Assembly (NCBI RefSeq): GCF_009829925.1
Contig: NZ_SNVJ01000010.1
Span: 1 to 64,000, forward strand
Direction: 5' to 3'
Length of the DNA stretch: 64,000 nucleotides
Source: Teichococcus coralli
GTDB taxonomy: Bacteria > Pseudomonadota > Alphaproteobacteria > Acetobacterales > Acetobacteraceae
In this document: one piece after another, positions 26,746-34,976 of the stretch
Layout of the letters: each line of letters opens with the position of its first letter
Position numbering within the stretch: position 1 is the stretch's first letter
Made by a program: the position numbers and the translations under genes
The notes under the pieces: generated by a model
The model's input: only the letters and a program-made list of their open reading frames with translations
Database searches by the model: none
Told to the model about the DNA's origin: nothing

Positions 26746-27104
26746 CGGCGCGGCCGGGAGCCGCGCCTCGGAGAAGCGGGCGGGAAAACCTTGGGGGGAA
26801 TGAGCTCCCCTCTCCTGCCGGCGGTTCCCGGTTCTGTTCTTCGCCAGATGCACGGCCTGGCCCGGGCGCCCTCCCGCCCCGGCCATTGTCATCGCCTGCC
26901 CGGCTGTTCTAGGCTTGCTCCGCTCTGGCGGAGCTGAACGGCCTGCGGCCGGAAAACTACTTGCCCCGTGCGGAACGGGTTTCCGCCAGGGTCGAACATG
27001 TCCAGCCGCCAGCAGCCTCTCCCATATTCTTCACCCGTGACCCGCCGACGCGCGGCATGGATCGCGCGTCCGGTGTCACGGCGCCCGCGAGGGAATGCCG
27101 TAGC
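26746..27104. other. 359-base non-coding gap with a half fold-back element
   Basis: Contains copy 4 of the repeat family as a solo hairpin GGGGGGAA-TGAG-CTCCCC (26793-26810), 47 bases after the glycosyltransferase stop. Further right, TTGTCA (26886) and TAGGCT (26910), 18 bases apart, may be a promoter for the methyltransferase. No convincing gene on either strand. Confidence 0.5.
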
Positions 27105-27782
27105 ATGAGCGATTCCAGCACCTTCCTGCCGGTTCCCGCCGCCTATGACCGCTGGGCCGGCAGCTATGACAACGACGAGAACCCGATGGTCTTCGCCGCC
27201 CGCCGGGCCATGGCCGGGCTGGCGGCGGCCGCCGCGGGCCTCGATGTGGTCGAGTTCGGCTGCGGCACGGGGCAGAACCTTTCCCTGCTGCGCCGCCACG
27301 GCGCCCGCAGCCTGCGCGGCTGTGATCTTTCGGCGGGAATGCTCGCCCAGGCGCGGGCACGCGACCCGGCGCTGCAGCTCTGGCGGCAGGACATGGCGCA
27401 GCCCCTGCCGCTCGCCGACGCCACGGCCGACCTGGCGCTGTTCAGCCTGTCCCTGGAGCATGTCGCCGCCCTGGCGCCGCCTCTGGCCGAGGCGCGGCGC
27501 CTGCTGCGGCCCGGCGGACGGCTGGCCGTCCTCGAGATCCACCCCTATCTGACGTTGGGCGGCATCGGCGCCCATTTCCGCGACGCCACCGGAGAGGTGC
27601 GGATGCCGAGCTTTCCGCATGGCTTTGCGGACTATCTCAACACCTTCGCCGCGCTGGACCTGCGGCTGCTCCGCTGCAGGGAATGGCGCCCGCGCGACCT
27701 GGGCGACGGGCTGCCGCCCAAGGTGCTGAAACGGGGGCCGGACTTCCCGCTGCTGGTGGAATTCGCCCTGACCAGGGAATGA
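27105..27782 (+). CDS. SAM-dependent methyltransferase, class I
   Basis: 225 residues; a Rossmann methyltransferase of the Methyltransf_11 kind. The SAM loop is VVEFGCGTGQNLSLL (about 45-60), acidic turn GCDLSAGML, post-II motif LADATADLALFSLSLEHV and LLRPGGRLAVLEIHPY. Such proteins methylate small molecules, but no substrate is readable. GAGGGAAT precedes ATG 27105; the open frame extends upstream without coding character. Confidence 0.83.
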   Translation: MSDSSTFLPVPAAYDRWAGSYDNDENPMVFAARRAMAGLAAAAAGLDVVEFGCGTGQNLSLLRRHGARSLRGCDLSAGMLAQARARDPALQLWRQDMAQPLPLADATADLALFSLSLEHVAALAPPLAEARRLLRPGGRLAVLEIHPYLTLGGIGAHFRDATGEVRMPSFPHGFADYLNTFAALDLRLLRCREWRPRDLGDGLPPKVLKRGPDFPLLVEFALTRE

Positions 27783-27953
27783 CCGGGCGGCCCACGGGCG
27801 GGGCTTTCCGGCGGCAAGGCCGCCAGCCAGGCGAGGCGCCGGAGGGTCATTCCCCTGCAGGGCCATTCCCCCAGCCCGGCCAGATTTTTTCGAACTGTCG
27901 CAGAACGCAAGACCGGGATTTGCGTTTGGGCGGGCTGGAGGGAGGATACGAGA

Positions 27954-29510
27954 ATGCTCATGCACAGCGACTCGCCCGATATCGGCCCTCGTCCGGTCTC
28001 CGCAGGCCAGGCCGAGGAACGCGGTACGAACCCGGACACCAAGACGGGCCTGCTCGAGCCCGGCGAAACCTGCTGGGCGATCGAGCGCGCCAACCGCTTC
28101 GCGGTGATCATTGATGGGGCAGACTATTTCCGCGCGGCCAAGTCGGCCATCCTGAAGGCCCGCCACCATGTGCTGCTGATCGGCTGGGACTTCGATGCCC
28201 GCGTGGCGCTGGAGCCGGAGCCGGAGCAGCAAACCTTGCCCGGTCCAAACCGCATCGGGCGCTTTCTCAACTGGATCGCCCGCGAGCGGCCCGACCTGCG
28301 GGTGCGCATCCTGAAATGGGACCTCGGCTTCCTGCGGACCCTCGGCCGGGGCGAGACACCCTTCTTCCTGCTGAACTGGCTGATCGGCCGCAAGATCCGG
28401 CTGAAGCTGGATGGCGCCCATCCGACCGGTGCCGCGCACCACATGAAGCTGATGGTCATCGACGACACGCTGGCCTTCTGCGGCGGCATCGACATGACCG
28501 TCGGCCGCTGGGACACGCGCGCGCACCGCAAGGATTGCCAGGCCCGCCAGACTCCGCACGGCAGCCCGCTCGGCCCCTGGCACGATGCGACCACCTGCGC
28601 CGACGGCCCGCTGGCACGCCGCCTGGCCGAGTTGGCGCGCGAGCGCTGGCAGCGCGCCACCGGCGAGCGGCTGGAAGCCCCGCCGCTGGACAACGACCCG
28701 TGGCCGGACGGGCTCGAGCCGGACTTCCGCGATGCGCAGATCGGCATCGCCCGCACCCTCGCCGCCTTCAAGGACTACCCGCAGGTCTGCGAGATCGAGG
28801 CGCTGACCTTCCGAGCCATCGCGGCGGCTCGCCGCACGCTCTATATCGAGAGCCAGTATTTCGCCTCCCGCCGCGTCGCCGAGGCCATTGCCGCGCGGCT
28901 GCGCGAGCCGGACGGGCCGGAAGTGGTCATTATCAACCCCGATTCGGCGGATGGATGGCTGGAGGCCAAGGCGATGGACTCGGCCCGCAGCCGGCTGCTC
29001 CGCCTGGTGCAGCGGGCCGACCGGCACGGCCGCTTCCGCGTCTACTACCCCGTCAACGAGGCCGGCCAGCCGATCTACGTGCATGCCAAGATCCTCTGCG
29101 TGGACGACGCGCTGCTGAAGATCGGCTCGGCCAACCTGAACAACCGCTCCCTCGGCTTCGATACGGAATGCGACGTCGCCATCGAGGCGGCGGCCAGCGC
29201 CGACCCTGCACAGGCGCGCGCCTTCATCCTGCGCCAGCGGAACGAGCTGCTGGCCGAGCATCTCGGGCGGAGCACGGACGCGGTCGCGGCGGCGCTGGAG
29301 GCCGCGGAAGGCTCGCTGATCGGCGCCCTGGATGCGCTGAACACCGGCCCCAAGCGGCTGGTTCCGCTGCAGCCCAGTCCCCTGACCGCCGACGAGGAAA
29401 TCATCGCCGAATCCGACCTTGTGGACCCGGAACGGCCGGCCAGTCTGCGGCACGAGGTCCGCGCCCGGCTTCCCGGCTGGGGCGCGGAACGGAACGCGTC
29501 CTCTGCTTGA
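27954..29510 (+). CDS. Phospholipase D-like phosphatidyltransferase/hydrolase
   Basis: 518-residue member of the PLD superfamily with two HKD motifs: His163-Lys165-Asp170 (HHMKLMVIDD, then GGID) and His377-Lys379-Asp384 (VHAKILCVDD, then GSANLNNRS). The order and the lack of N-terminal membrane helices fit the soluble PLD/SMase-like group rather than classical cardiolipin synthase, which has two N-terminal helices. It would act on phospholipid head groups. A GGAGGGAGG site precedes the ATG. The tail (about 430-518) is acidic and unstructured. Confidence 0.87.
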   Translation: MLMHSDSPDIGPRPVSAGQAEERGTNPDTKTGLLEPGETCWAIERANRFAVIIDGADYFRAAKSAILKARHHVLLIGWDFDARVALEPEPEQQTLPGPNRIGRFLNWIARERPDLRVRILKWDLGFLRTLGRGETPFFLLNWLIGRKIRLKLDGAHPTGAAHHMKLMVIDDTLAFCGGIDMTVGRWDTRAHRKDCQARQTPHGSPLGPWHDATTCADGPLARRLAELARERWQRATGERLEAPPLDNDPWPDGLEPDFRDAQIGIARTLAAFKDYPQVCEIEALTFRAIAAARRTLYIESQYFASRRVAEAIAARLREPDGPEVVIINPDSADGWLEAKAMDSARSRLLRLVQRADRHGRFRVYYPVNEAGQPIYVHAKILCVDDALLKIGSANLNNRSLGFDTECDVAIEAAASADPAQARAFILRQRNELLAEHLGRSTDAVAAALEAAEGSLIGALDALNTGPKRLVPLQPSPLTADEEIIAESDLVDPERPASLRHEVRARLPGWGAERNASSA

Positions 29511-29603
29511 CCGGCCATCCCGGCTTGCGGCGCAATGGCGAGGCGGCCGGCGCGCCGGATCCGGAGCGCCGGCCGTCGTCAGAGCAGGTTCCGCCCCGGC
29601 GGA

Positions 29604-29621
29604 GGGAGGGTCGTCCCTCCC
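29604..29621 (+). terminator. Strong GC hairpin between the PLD and methyltransferase genes
   Basis: GGGAGGG-TCGT-CCCTCCC forms a seven-pair stem with a stable tetraloop, 94 bases after the PLD stop and 51 bases before the methyltransferase ATG. No T tract follows, so it may be an attenuator or RNA-stability hairpin rather than a terminator. Confidence 0.35.
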
Positions 29622-29671
29622 GCCTCCTCAGCGCCTCGCCAATGCCGCCAAGCAACGGAGGGACCCGGCCG

Positions 29672-30400
29672 ATGGCTCAGAACATTTACGACGATCCGGA
29701 CTTCTTTCAGGGCTACAGTCAGCTGGGCCGCTCGGTGCAGGGGCTGGCCGGCGCCGCGGAGTGGCCCGCCCTGCAATCCATGCTGCCGGCCTTGCGCGGG
29801 CGCCGCGTTGTGGACCTCGGCTGCGGCTTCGGCTGGTTCTGCCGCTGGGTGCGCGAACAGGGCGCATCGGCGGTTCTGGGCCTCGACCTCTCCGAGCGGA
29901 TGCTGGCGCGCGCGCGGGCGACGACGTCCGACCCGGCGATCACCTACGAGCAGGCCGACCTGGAGCAGCTTCGGCTTCCCGCGGCGGCCTTCGACCTCGC
30001 CCACAGCTCCCTGGCCCTGCACTACGTGGTGGCGCTGCCCGCGCTGCTGGCGCAGGTGCACGATGCGCTGGCGCCGGGCGGGACGTTGGTCTTCTCGGTG
30101 GAGCACCCGATCTACACCGCGCCGCGCCGGCCCGGCTGGACCACCGACGCGGAGGGCCGCAGCACCTGGCCGGTGGATGCCTACCTCCACGAAGGGCCGC
30201 GCAGCACGGACTGGCTGGCCACGGGCGTGATCAAGCAGCACCGCATGATCGGCACCTATGCGAAGCTGCTGATCGGGCTGGGCTTCACGCTCGCCCATCT
30301 CGAGGAATGGGGGCCCGCGCCGGCGCAGGTCGCCGCCCGCCCCGAGCTCGCGCTGGAATGCGAGCGCCCCGCCTTCCTGCTGGTGGCGGCCCGGCGCTGA
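29672..30400 (+). CDS. SAM-dependent methyltransferase, class I
   Basis: 242 residues beginning MAQNIYDDPDFFQGYSQLGR, a start typical of a known group of small-molecule methyltransferases. The SAM site is VVDLGCGFGWFCRW (about 46-59), followed by LGLDLSERML and LAPGGTLVFSVEHPIYTA. A GGAGGG site precedes ATG 29672; the longer open frame upstream overlaps the PLD gene and is spurious. Substrate unknown. It is convergent with the amidase operon. Confidence 0.85.
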   Translation: MAQNIYDDPDFFQGYSQLGRSVQGLAGAAEWPALQSMLPALRGRRVVDLGCGFGWFCRWVREQGASAVLGLDLSERMLARARATTSDPAITYEQADLEQLRLPAAAFDLAHSSLALHYVVALPALLAQVHDALAPGGTLVFSVEHPIYTAPRRPGWTTDAEGRSTWPVDAYLHEGPRSTDWLATGVIKQHRMIGTYAKLLIGLGFTLAHLEEWGPAPAQVAARPELALECERPAFLLVAARR

Positions 30401-30452
30401 GCCGTGCGAAGCAGCCGGCCCGCCGCGGCCGCCCGGGTCGCGGCGGGAAGGA

Positions 30453-31874
30453 TCAGGCGGCTTCCAGCGCCATCGGCGGCGTCCGCGCCACGCCCCAGCC
30501 CTCGATGATCTTCTCCACCGCCCGGCCCGCACGCAGCAGCAGGGCCTCCTCGAAGGGGCGCGCGACAAGCTGGGCCGAAAGCGGCAGCCCGTCATCGCTG
30601 AAGCCCACGGGCATGGAGAGCGCCGGGTTGCCGGTGACGTTGAAGGGGATGGACTGGATGTTCATCGGCCCTGCCCGATCCGCGGGATACTCGTCGAAGC
30701 GCGGTGCCGGGCCGAGCGCCATGGCGGTCAGCAGCAGGTCGTGCCGCCGCAGCGCCACGCGGTTCACCGCCTCCGAGAGTTCGCGCCGCAGCCGTTGCGC
30801 CTGGATGTAGTCGGCCGCGCTGATCGTCGCGCCGATGGCGACGCGCGCCAGGAAAAGGGCGCCGTAGTCCAGCGGGCGCTCGCGCAGGTCGGCCTCGTGG
30901 ATCGCATAGGCCTCCGCGATCATGAGCACGCGGCCGCAGGTGCCGAACAGGTCGTAATCCGGCAGCACCACCTCCTCGACAATGGCGCCCTGCGCGGCCA
31001 GGGAGTCGGCCAGCCGCTCCAGCGCGGCGCCGGTGGCCGGCGTCAGCCCCTCCGCGTTGCAGTAGAGGTTGCGCGGCAGGCCGATGCGCAGGCCGGCCAC
31101 TCCCTGCTCCAGGCCGGCACGGAGGTCCGGCACGGGGCGGTCGGCGCTGGCCGGGTCGCCGGGATCGTAGCCGGCGATGACCTGGGTGGTGATCGCCGCG
31201 TCCTCCACGCTGGCGGCGAGCGGCCCGCAATGGTCCAGCGTGTAGGACAGCGGGAAGACGCCGCGCCGGCTGACCAGCCCATAGGTCGGCTTCAGCCCCA
31301 CCAGGCCGCAATAGGCCGCGGGGCCGCGGATCGAGCCGCCGGTGTCGGAGCCCATGGCCATCCGCACCAGTCCGGCCGCCACGGCGGCGCCGGAGCCGGA
31401 GGAGGAGCCGCCGGTGACATGCTCCAGGTTCCACGGGTTGCGCGCCGGCGGGAAGGGCAGGTCGAAGCTCGGGCCGCCGAGGGCGAATTCATGCGTCGCC
31501 AGCTTGCCGAGCAGCACGCCGCCGCCCTCCGCCAGCTTGCGGGCCACCACACTGTCCTGCTGCGGCACGTTCTCCGCCAGCAGCTTGGAGTGGCAGGTCG
31601 TGCGGATCCCGGCGGTGTCGTAGATGTCCTTCAGCGCATAGGGGATGCCATGCATCGGGCCGCGGTCGGTGCCGCGCGCCAGCTCGGCATCGGCGCGCGC
31701 GGCGTCCGCCATGGCGCGCTCCCCGGTGAGCAGCACGAAGCTGTGCAGCACCGGATCGAGCGCGGCGATGCGGTCGAGGTGATGGCGCGCCAGCGCCACG
31801 GCAGTGAGGCTTCCCTCGCGCAGCCGGCGGCCGGCCTCGGCGATGGGCAGGCCGTGCAAGGGCGCCTCGCTCAT
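30453..31874 (-). CDS. Amidase-signature enzyme, AtzE-like
   Basis: 473-residue amidase with the Ser-cisSer-Lys triad: Lys82 (ALKDIYDT), the serine-rich GGSSSGSG loop (155-162) and nucleophile Ser181 (GSDTGGSIRGP). It hydrolyses a carboxamide in the cytoplasm. Its closest plausible relatives are AtzE/GatA-like amidases, and the upstream ATGA-overlapping gene encodes a small AtzG-like subunit, as in the 1-carboxybiuret hydrolase AtzEG. No cyanuric-acid or biuret genes lie nearby, so the actual substrate is open. Confidence 0.85.
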   Translation of the reverse strand: MSEAPLHGLPIAEAGRRLREGSLTAVALARHHLDRIAALDPVLHSFVLLTGERAMADAARADAELARGTDRGPMHGIPYALKDIYDTAGIRTTCHSKLLAENVPQQDSVVARKLAEGGGVLLGKLATHEFALGGPSFDLPFPPARNPWNLEHVTGGSSSGSGAAVAAGLVRMAMGSDTGGSIRGPAAYCGLVGLKPTYGLVSRRGVFPLSYTLDHCGPLAASVEDAAITTQVIAGYDPGDPASADRPVPDLRAGLEQGVAGLRIGLPRNLYCNAEGLTPATGAALERLADSLAAQGAIVEEVVLPDYDLFGTCGRVLMIAEAYAIHEADLRERPLDYGALFLARVAIGATISAADYIQAQRLRRELSEAVNRVALRRHDLLLTAMALGPAPRFDEYPADRAGPMNIQSIPFNVTGNPALSMPVGFSDDGLPLSAQLVARPFEEALLLRAGRAVEKIIEGWGVARTPPMALEAA

Positions 31875-32083
31875 GGCGTCCGCTCCCGCGTCACCGTGTC
31901 CAGCACAAAGGTGCCGGCCGGCTCGGCGGCGGCGGTGCGGGCGCCGCGCAGCTGCGGCAGCACGGCCTGGAGTTCGCGATAGCCGCTCAGCACGCCGGCA
32001 TAGCGTTCGGGGGGAATGGTGATGCCGGCACGGCGCAGCAGCAGATCCAGCGCCGCATCGGGCTCCTCCTGGGCTTGGCTCAT
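31871..32083 (-). CDS. Small AtzG-like (DUF4089-type) amidase subunit
   Basis: 70-residue helical protein (MSQAQEEPDAALDLLLRRAG, then ITIPPERYAGVLSGYRELQAVLPQLRG) ending in an extended tail. AtzG-like proteins resemble GatC and stabilise their amidase partner. ATG 32083 has AGAGGAA six bases upstream; the frame extends 25 codons further but without a ribosome site. Its stop overlaps the amidase ATG by four bases. Confidence 0.75.
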   Translation of the reverse strand: MSQAQEEPDAALDLLLRRAGITIPPERYAGVLSGYRELQAVLPQLRGARTAAAEPAGTFVLDTVTRERTP

Positions 32084-32173
32084 CCGCATTTCCTCTGCAT
32101 CGGATTCAACGGGAAACGCTAGAGCCTGAGGCGCAACAAGAAAAGTTCGGGAAAGCATTTTCCCGGCCGTTCC

Positions 32174-32426
32174 TCACCTGCCCGAGGACCCGGCATCCGA
32201 GAGAATCGAGGCGGAGCGGTCTTCCAGGAACAGCCGCCCGCGCGCCGGCCGCAGCAGGCGGATCGGCGCGCCCTTTTCCGCCGGACGGCGTTACGGCAGC
32301 AGCAGCCGCCGCGTTTCCCGGCTGTCCTTCAGGTCCGGCAGGCGCAGCGCCGTGCGCGCGGTTTCCGCCCGCTCAGCCCCGCCTCCTCCGCCTTGCCGGC
32401 GCCGGCGGCCCGAGGCCGCCTGCCTC
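32174..32426 (-). pseudogene. Possible degraded coding remnant between atzG-like and CAP genes
   Basis: One minus-strand frame has strong coding-type third-position GC bias but is broken by an in-frame TAA at 32293-32291. It reads RLPDLKDSRETRRLLLP, stop, then EKGAPIRLLRPARGRLFLED, ending at TGA 32174. No start codon or family is evident. It may be the eroded 3' part of a gene lost by rearrangement. The rest of this 343-base gap shows nothing else, apart from the AtzG-like gene's promoter region. Confidence 0.3.
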
Positions 32427-33392
32427 CTACCGCGCCGTGCCCAGCACAAGGAGCGCCACCTTGCGCCCCTGGCCGTTCGCCTGGAGCGCGAAGCCGATAT
32501 CGGTCACGACCGGGTCGAGCAGCTGCTGGCGGTGCTGCGGATCGTTGAGCCATTGCTGCCGGAAGAAGCGGAGATCGGCCTGGGTCGGCTGTGTTCCGCA
32601 GCCGCCGCAGGCACCGGCAAGCACGGCCAGGGAGCGCCATCGCTGCCGCTGGTCTTCCGGCACGGCATCGCGCAGCTGCTGGGAGGAGCCGAGCGAGATC
32701 GTTTCCGAGCCGGGGTCGGGCAGCAGCGCCTGCGCCGCCGTGTTGAGGGCGACGCTGGGCTGCAGCTTGCCAACGCCCTCCTTCGCGCGCGCCTCGTTGA
32801 TCATTCGCGCGGCGCCAGCGGCCAGCGCCTCGCCGGACAGCGCCTCGCCGGACAGGGCGTCCGAGGTCGCCTCCGCGCCGCCGCCGCGCGAGGTGCCCGG
32901 ACCGGCGAAGGTCTGGACGGCATAAAGCCCCCCGCCGGCCTCCACGACGATGCCGAAGCCGAAGCGGCGGAGCCCTTCGCGCAGGATGTTCTCGCGGTGG
33001 TGCGGGCTGTTCATCCAGCCTTGCTGCAACTGCCCGACCGTGGCCGCCGTCGCGGGCGGGCCGCAGTTCTGGCAACGCGCGATGTTCTCCTCAACAAGAT
33101 CCCAGCGGCTGCCGCCGGCCTCCATATAGCGGTCCCTGACGTCATCGCCCTCGGGCGAGGTGTGGGAATAATAGTGGCGCTTCAGCATGTCCCGCGCATG
33201 GGACTGGGCCGCCTTCTCCAGGTCGGCGCCGGTTTCCAGGGGTGCGCGGCCTTGTGCCTGCCGGGCCTGGTTCACCAGCTCCAGCGCATGCCGGCGCAGC
33301 CCGGCCAGATCCTCGCCCTCAGCGGCCCCCGCGCTCGCCGCGAGGGCAAGAAGCAGCGCCACAAGGGCCATGCCAGGCATCTGCTTGATCAT
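32427..33392 (-). CDS. Secreted CAP-domain protein with a degenerate second CAP repeat
   Basis: 321 residues with a signal peptide (MIKQMPGMALVALLLALAAS). Residues about 35-170 are a canonical bacterial CAP/SCP domain (LVNQARQAQGRAPL; HYYSHTSPEGDD; ENIARCQNCG; GWMNSPHHRENILREGLRRFGFG). After a linker with tandem SGEAL repeats, residues about 195-321 repeat the layout (MINEARAKEGVGKLQPSVAL; QQWLNDPQHRQQLLDPVVTDIGFAL) but have lost the His/Glu block. Probably periplasmic; role unknown. ATG 33392 was chosen at the signal peptide. Confidence 0.82.
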   Translation of the reverse strand: MIKQMPGMALVALLLALAASAGAAEGEDLAGLRRHALELVNQARQAQGRAPLETGADLEKAAQSHARDMLKRHYYSHTSPEGDDVRDRYMEAGGSRWDLVEENIARCQNCGPPATAATVGQLQQGWMNSPHHRENILREGLRRFGFGIVVEAGGGLYAVQTFAGPGTSRGGGAEATSDALSGEALSGEALAAGAARMINEARAKEGVGKLQPSVALNTAAQALLPDPGSETISLGSSQQLRDAVPEDQRQRWRSLAVLAGACGGCGTQPTQADLRFFRQQWLNDPQHRQQLLDPVVTDIGFALQANGQGRKVALLVLGTAR

Positions 33393-33542
33393 GCGCGCAT
33401 CCCCTCTCCCGGTGCTGCCGCAGGGGAATGCCCGCTGCCGGCTCGCAGTTGCCGGAGGTTCAGGGACAGGGATTGAAATGCCTCCCGACCCTTTTCCCGT
33501 TTCTCGGATTTTCCCCGCCTTCTCCCGGCCCGCGCTGGAACT

Positions 33543-33592
33543 GACAGAAGAAAGCAAGGGGATCTGGAGGAATTCCTGCCCCCGGCCGTTCT
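33543..33592. repeat. Fold-back intergenic element, copy 5 (right half)
   Basis: ACAGAAGAAAGCAAGGGG followed by the palindrome GGAGGAATTCC and CCCCC matches the right half of the family; a weak left half (CCTTTTCCC...TTTTCCCCGCC) may lie at 33480-33515. It sits 3' of the RMD1-like gene and 5' of the CAP gene on the minus strand. Confidence 0.5.
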
Positions 33593-33625
33593 CCACCTTC
33601 CACGGCGGCATTCCGTCCGGCTTCT

Positions 33626-34747
33626 TCAGTGCCGCAACAGGGAGAGCACGATCTCCAGCGCGATCAGCGCCAGGATGGCGATTTCCAGCAACTCGGCGCG
33701 GGCGCCGGCGGCCTCGCCATGCAGCGCCGTGTAGGTTTCCCGGATGATCGCCAGCTTGCGATCCACCGCCGCGCTGACATCGGAGACACGGAACAGGTCC
33801 ATCGCGGCGGCGTAGACGCGGGCGAGGTAGACGTCCTCCGTCACCTGCAGGGCGTTGTCCACCCGCTCGGCCAGTTCCGTCACCTCGGCCACCAGCGTGT
33901 GCAGCCGCCGGGCAAGCCCCCCATAGCGCCGCGAGGCGAGCAGGGGGATGCGCCGGCGCGCCGCCTCGACGAGGTTGCGCATGCGCGGCAGTTCCTCGTC
34001 CAGCATCTCGTCGTAGGTGCGCATCTCCAGCAGCTGGGCGTTCGCCATCTCCAGCACATCGGCCACGTCCGGCTCGCGCTGCGGCTCGTAGATGAAGGCA
34101 CGGTCCCAGGTGAGCACCACCAGGTCGTCAGGGTGGTAGGAGAAGCGGTGCCGCAGCAGGTCGCGCCGCGCGCTCTCGGAAAGCGGCCGCGTCTCGCCCG
34201 AGAGCAGCGGCACCAGGTCCACCTGCGCCAGCAGCATCTCCGCCGTCACCGGCCTGTCGAAGGCATCCGCCACGGCGATCAGGTAGTCCTCCTGCAGCGG
34301 CGCCGTCGTTGGGCGGTCCAGCGCCTCCCCCAGCAGGTCACGCAGCCCGCCGAGCAGCCGGTCCCACAACGGTGCTTCCGCCGCCGGCCCCACCGCCTGG
34401 TCGATCTGGTTCACCAGCGCGGCGAAGTCATGCCAGGCCAGGTCGCGCACCGGCAGCCGCAAGGCCAGGGCGGCGATGCCGAAGTCGTAAAGGCGCACGG
34501 TCGCGGCGGCGCGCACCGTCTGCCCGCCGACCGGCAGCGACACGGCGCCCAGTTCCAGCGCGAGCGGCGGCACCCCGAAGGAAACCGCCTTGGCCGGCGT
34601 GCCGACCAGCCGGCTCCGCGCGCTGCTGCCTTGCGTGCGCTGCGCCCAGAGCGCCTCGGCGCGCTTCAGGTCGATCTCATAGGCCAGGTCGAAAAGCCGC
34701 AGGGCGACCACCTGCCCCGTGTGCACCCGTGGTTCGTCCGTTGCCAT
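33626..34747 (-). CDS. RMD1/DUF155-like protein with C-terminal membrane anchor
   Basis: 373 residues. The N-terminal half is alpha/beta; the C-terminal part (about 230-345) is a long helical bundle (EMRTYDEMLDEELPRMRNLV; LVAEVTELAERVDNALQVTED; RKLAIIRETYTALHGEA), ending in one hydrophobic helix (LLEIAILALIALEIVLSLL). This layout matches the RMD1/YagE family, whose members are found in bacteria and mitochondria with no fixed enzymatic role. Family assignment is by pattern and moderately sure. No operon partner. Confidence 0.65.
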   Translation of the reverse strand: MATDEPRVHTGQVVALRLFDLAYEIDLKRAEALWAQRTQGSSARSRLVGTPAKAVSFGVPPLALELGAVSLPVGGQTVRAAATVRLYDFGIAALALRLPVRDLAWHDFAALVNQIDQAVGPAAEAPLWDRLLGGLRDLLGEALDRPTTAPLQEDYLIAVADAFDRPVTAEMLLAQVDLVPLLSGETRPLSESARRDLLRHRFSYHPDDLVVLTWDRAFIYEPQREPDVADVLEMANAQLLEMRTYDEMLDEELPRMRNLVEAARRRIPLLASRRYGGLARRLHTLVAEVTELAERVDNALQVTEDVYLARVYAAAMDLFRVSDVSAAVDRKLAIIRETYTALHGEAAGARAELLEIAILALIALEIVLSLLRH

Positions 34748-34976
34748 GCCCTGCTGCCTGACCCTTTCCGTTGCCCGCCGCCAAAAGGAAGCTCGTGAAC
34801 CCGGGAGTTTCGATCCCGATGCGGGCTTCCCGGCGAAGCCAAGCGCATCCTGGGCCGGAGCGCACGGAACGCGGAATGAAGATTCGAAGCGGCGCCGCGG
34901 CCGCTTTTGCCGGGAGGGGGGGTTTTCCCTCGCCTGGCCTGTCCGCCGGCGGGAATGCGGCTATGCTGCCGGCCCC

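Noticed and set aside
26889..29453. 854-residue minus-strand frame opposite the methyltransferase and PLD genes
   Set aside because: Antisense shadow; the plus strand carries complete HKD and SAM motifs.
34880..34910. AAGCGGC/GCCGCTT hairpin with T4 as a terminator upstream of the kinase gene
   Set aside because: No plus-strand gene ends before it and the stem is only seven pairs; could be chance in GC-rich DNA.
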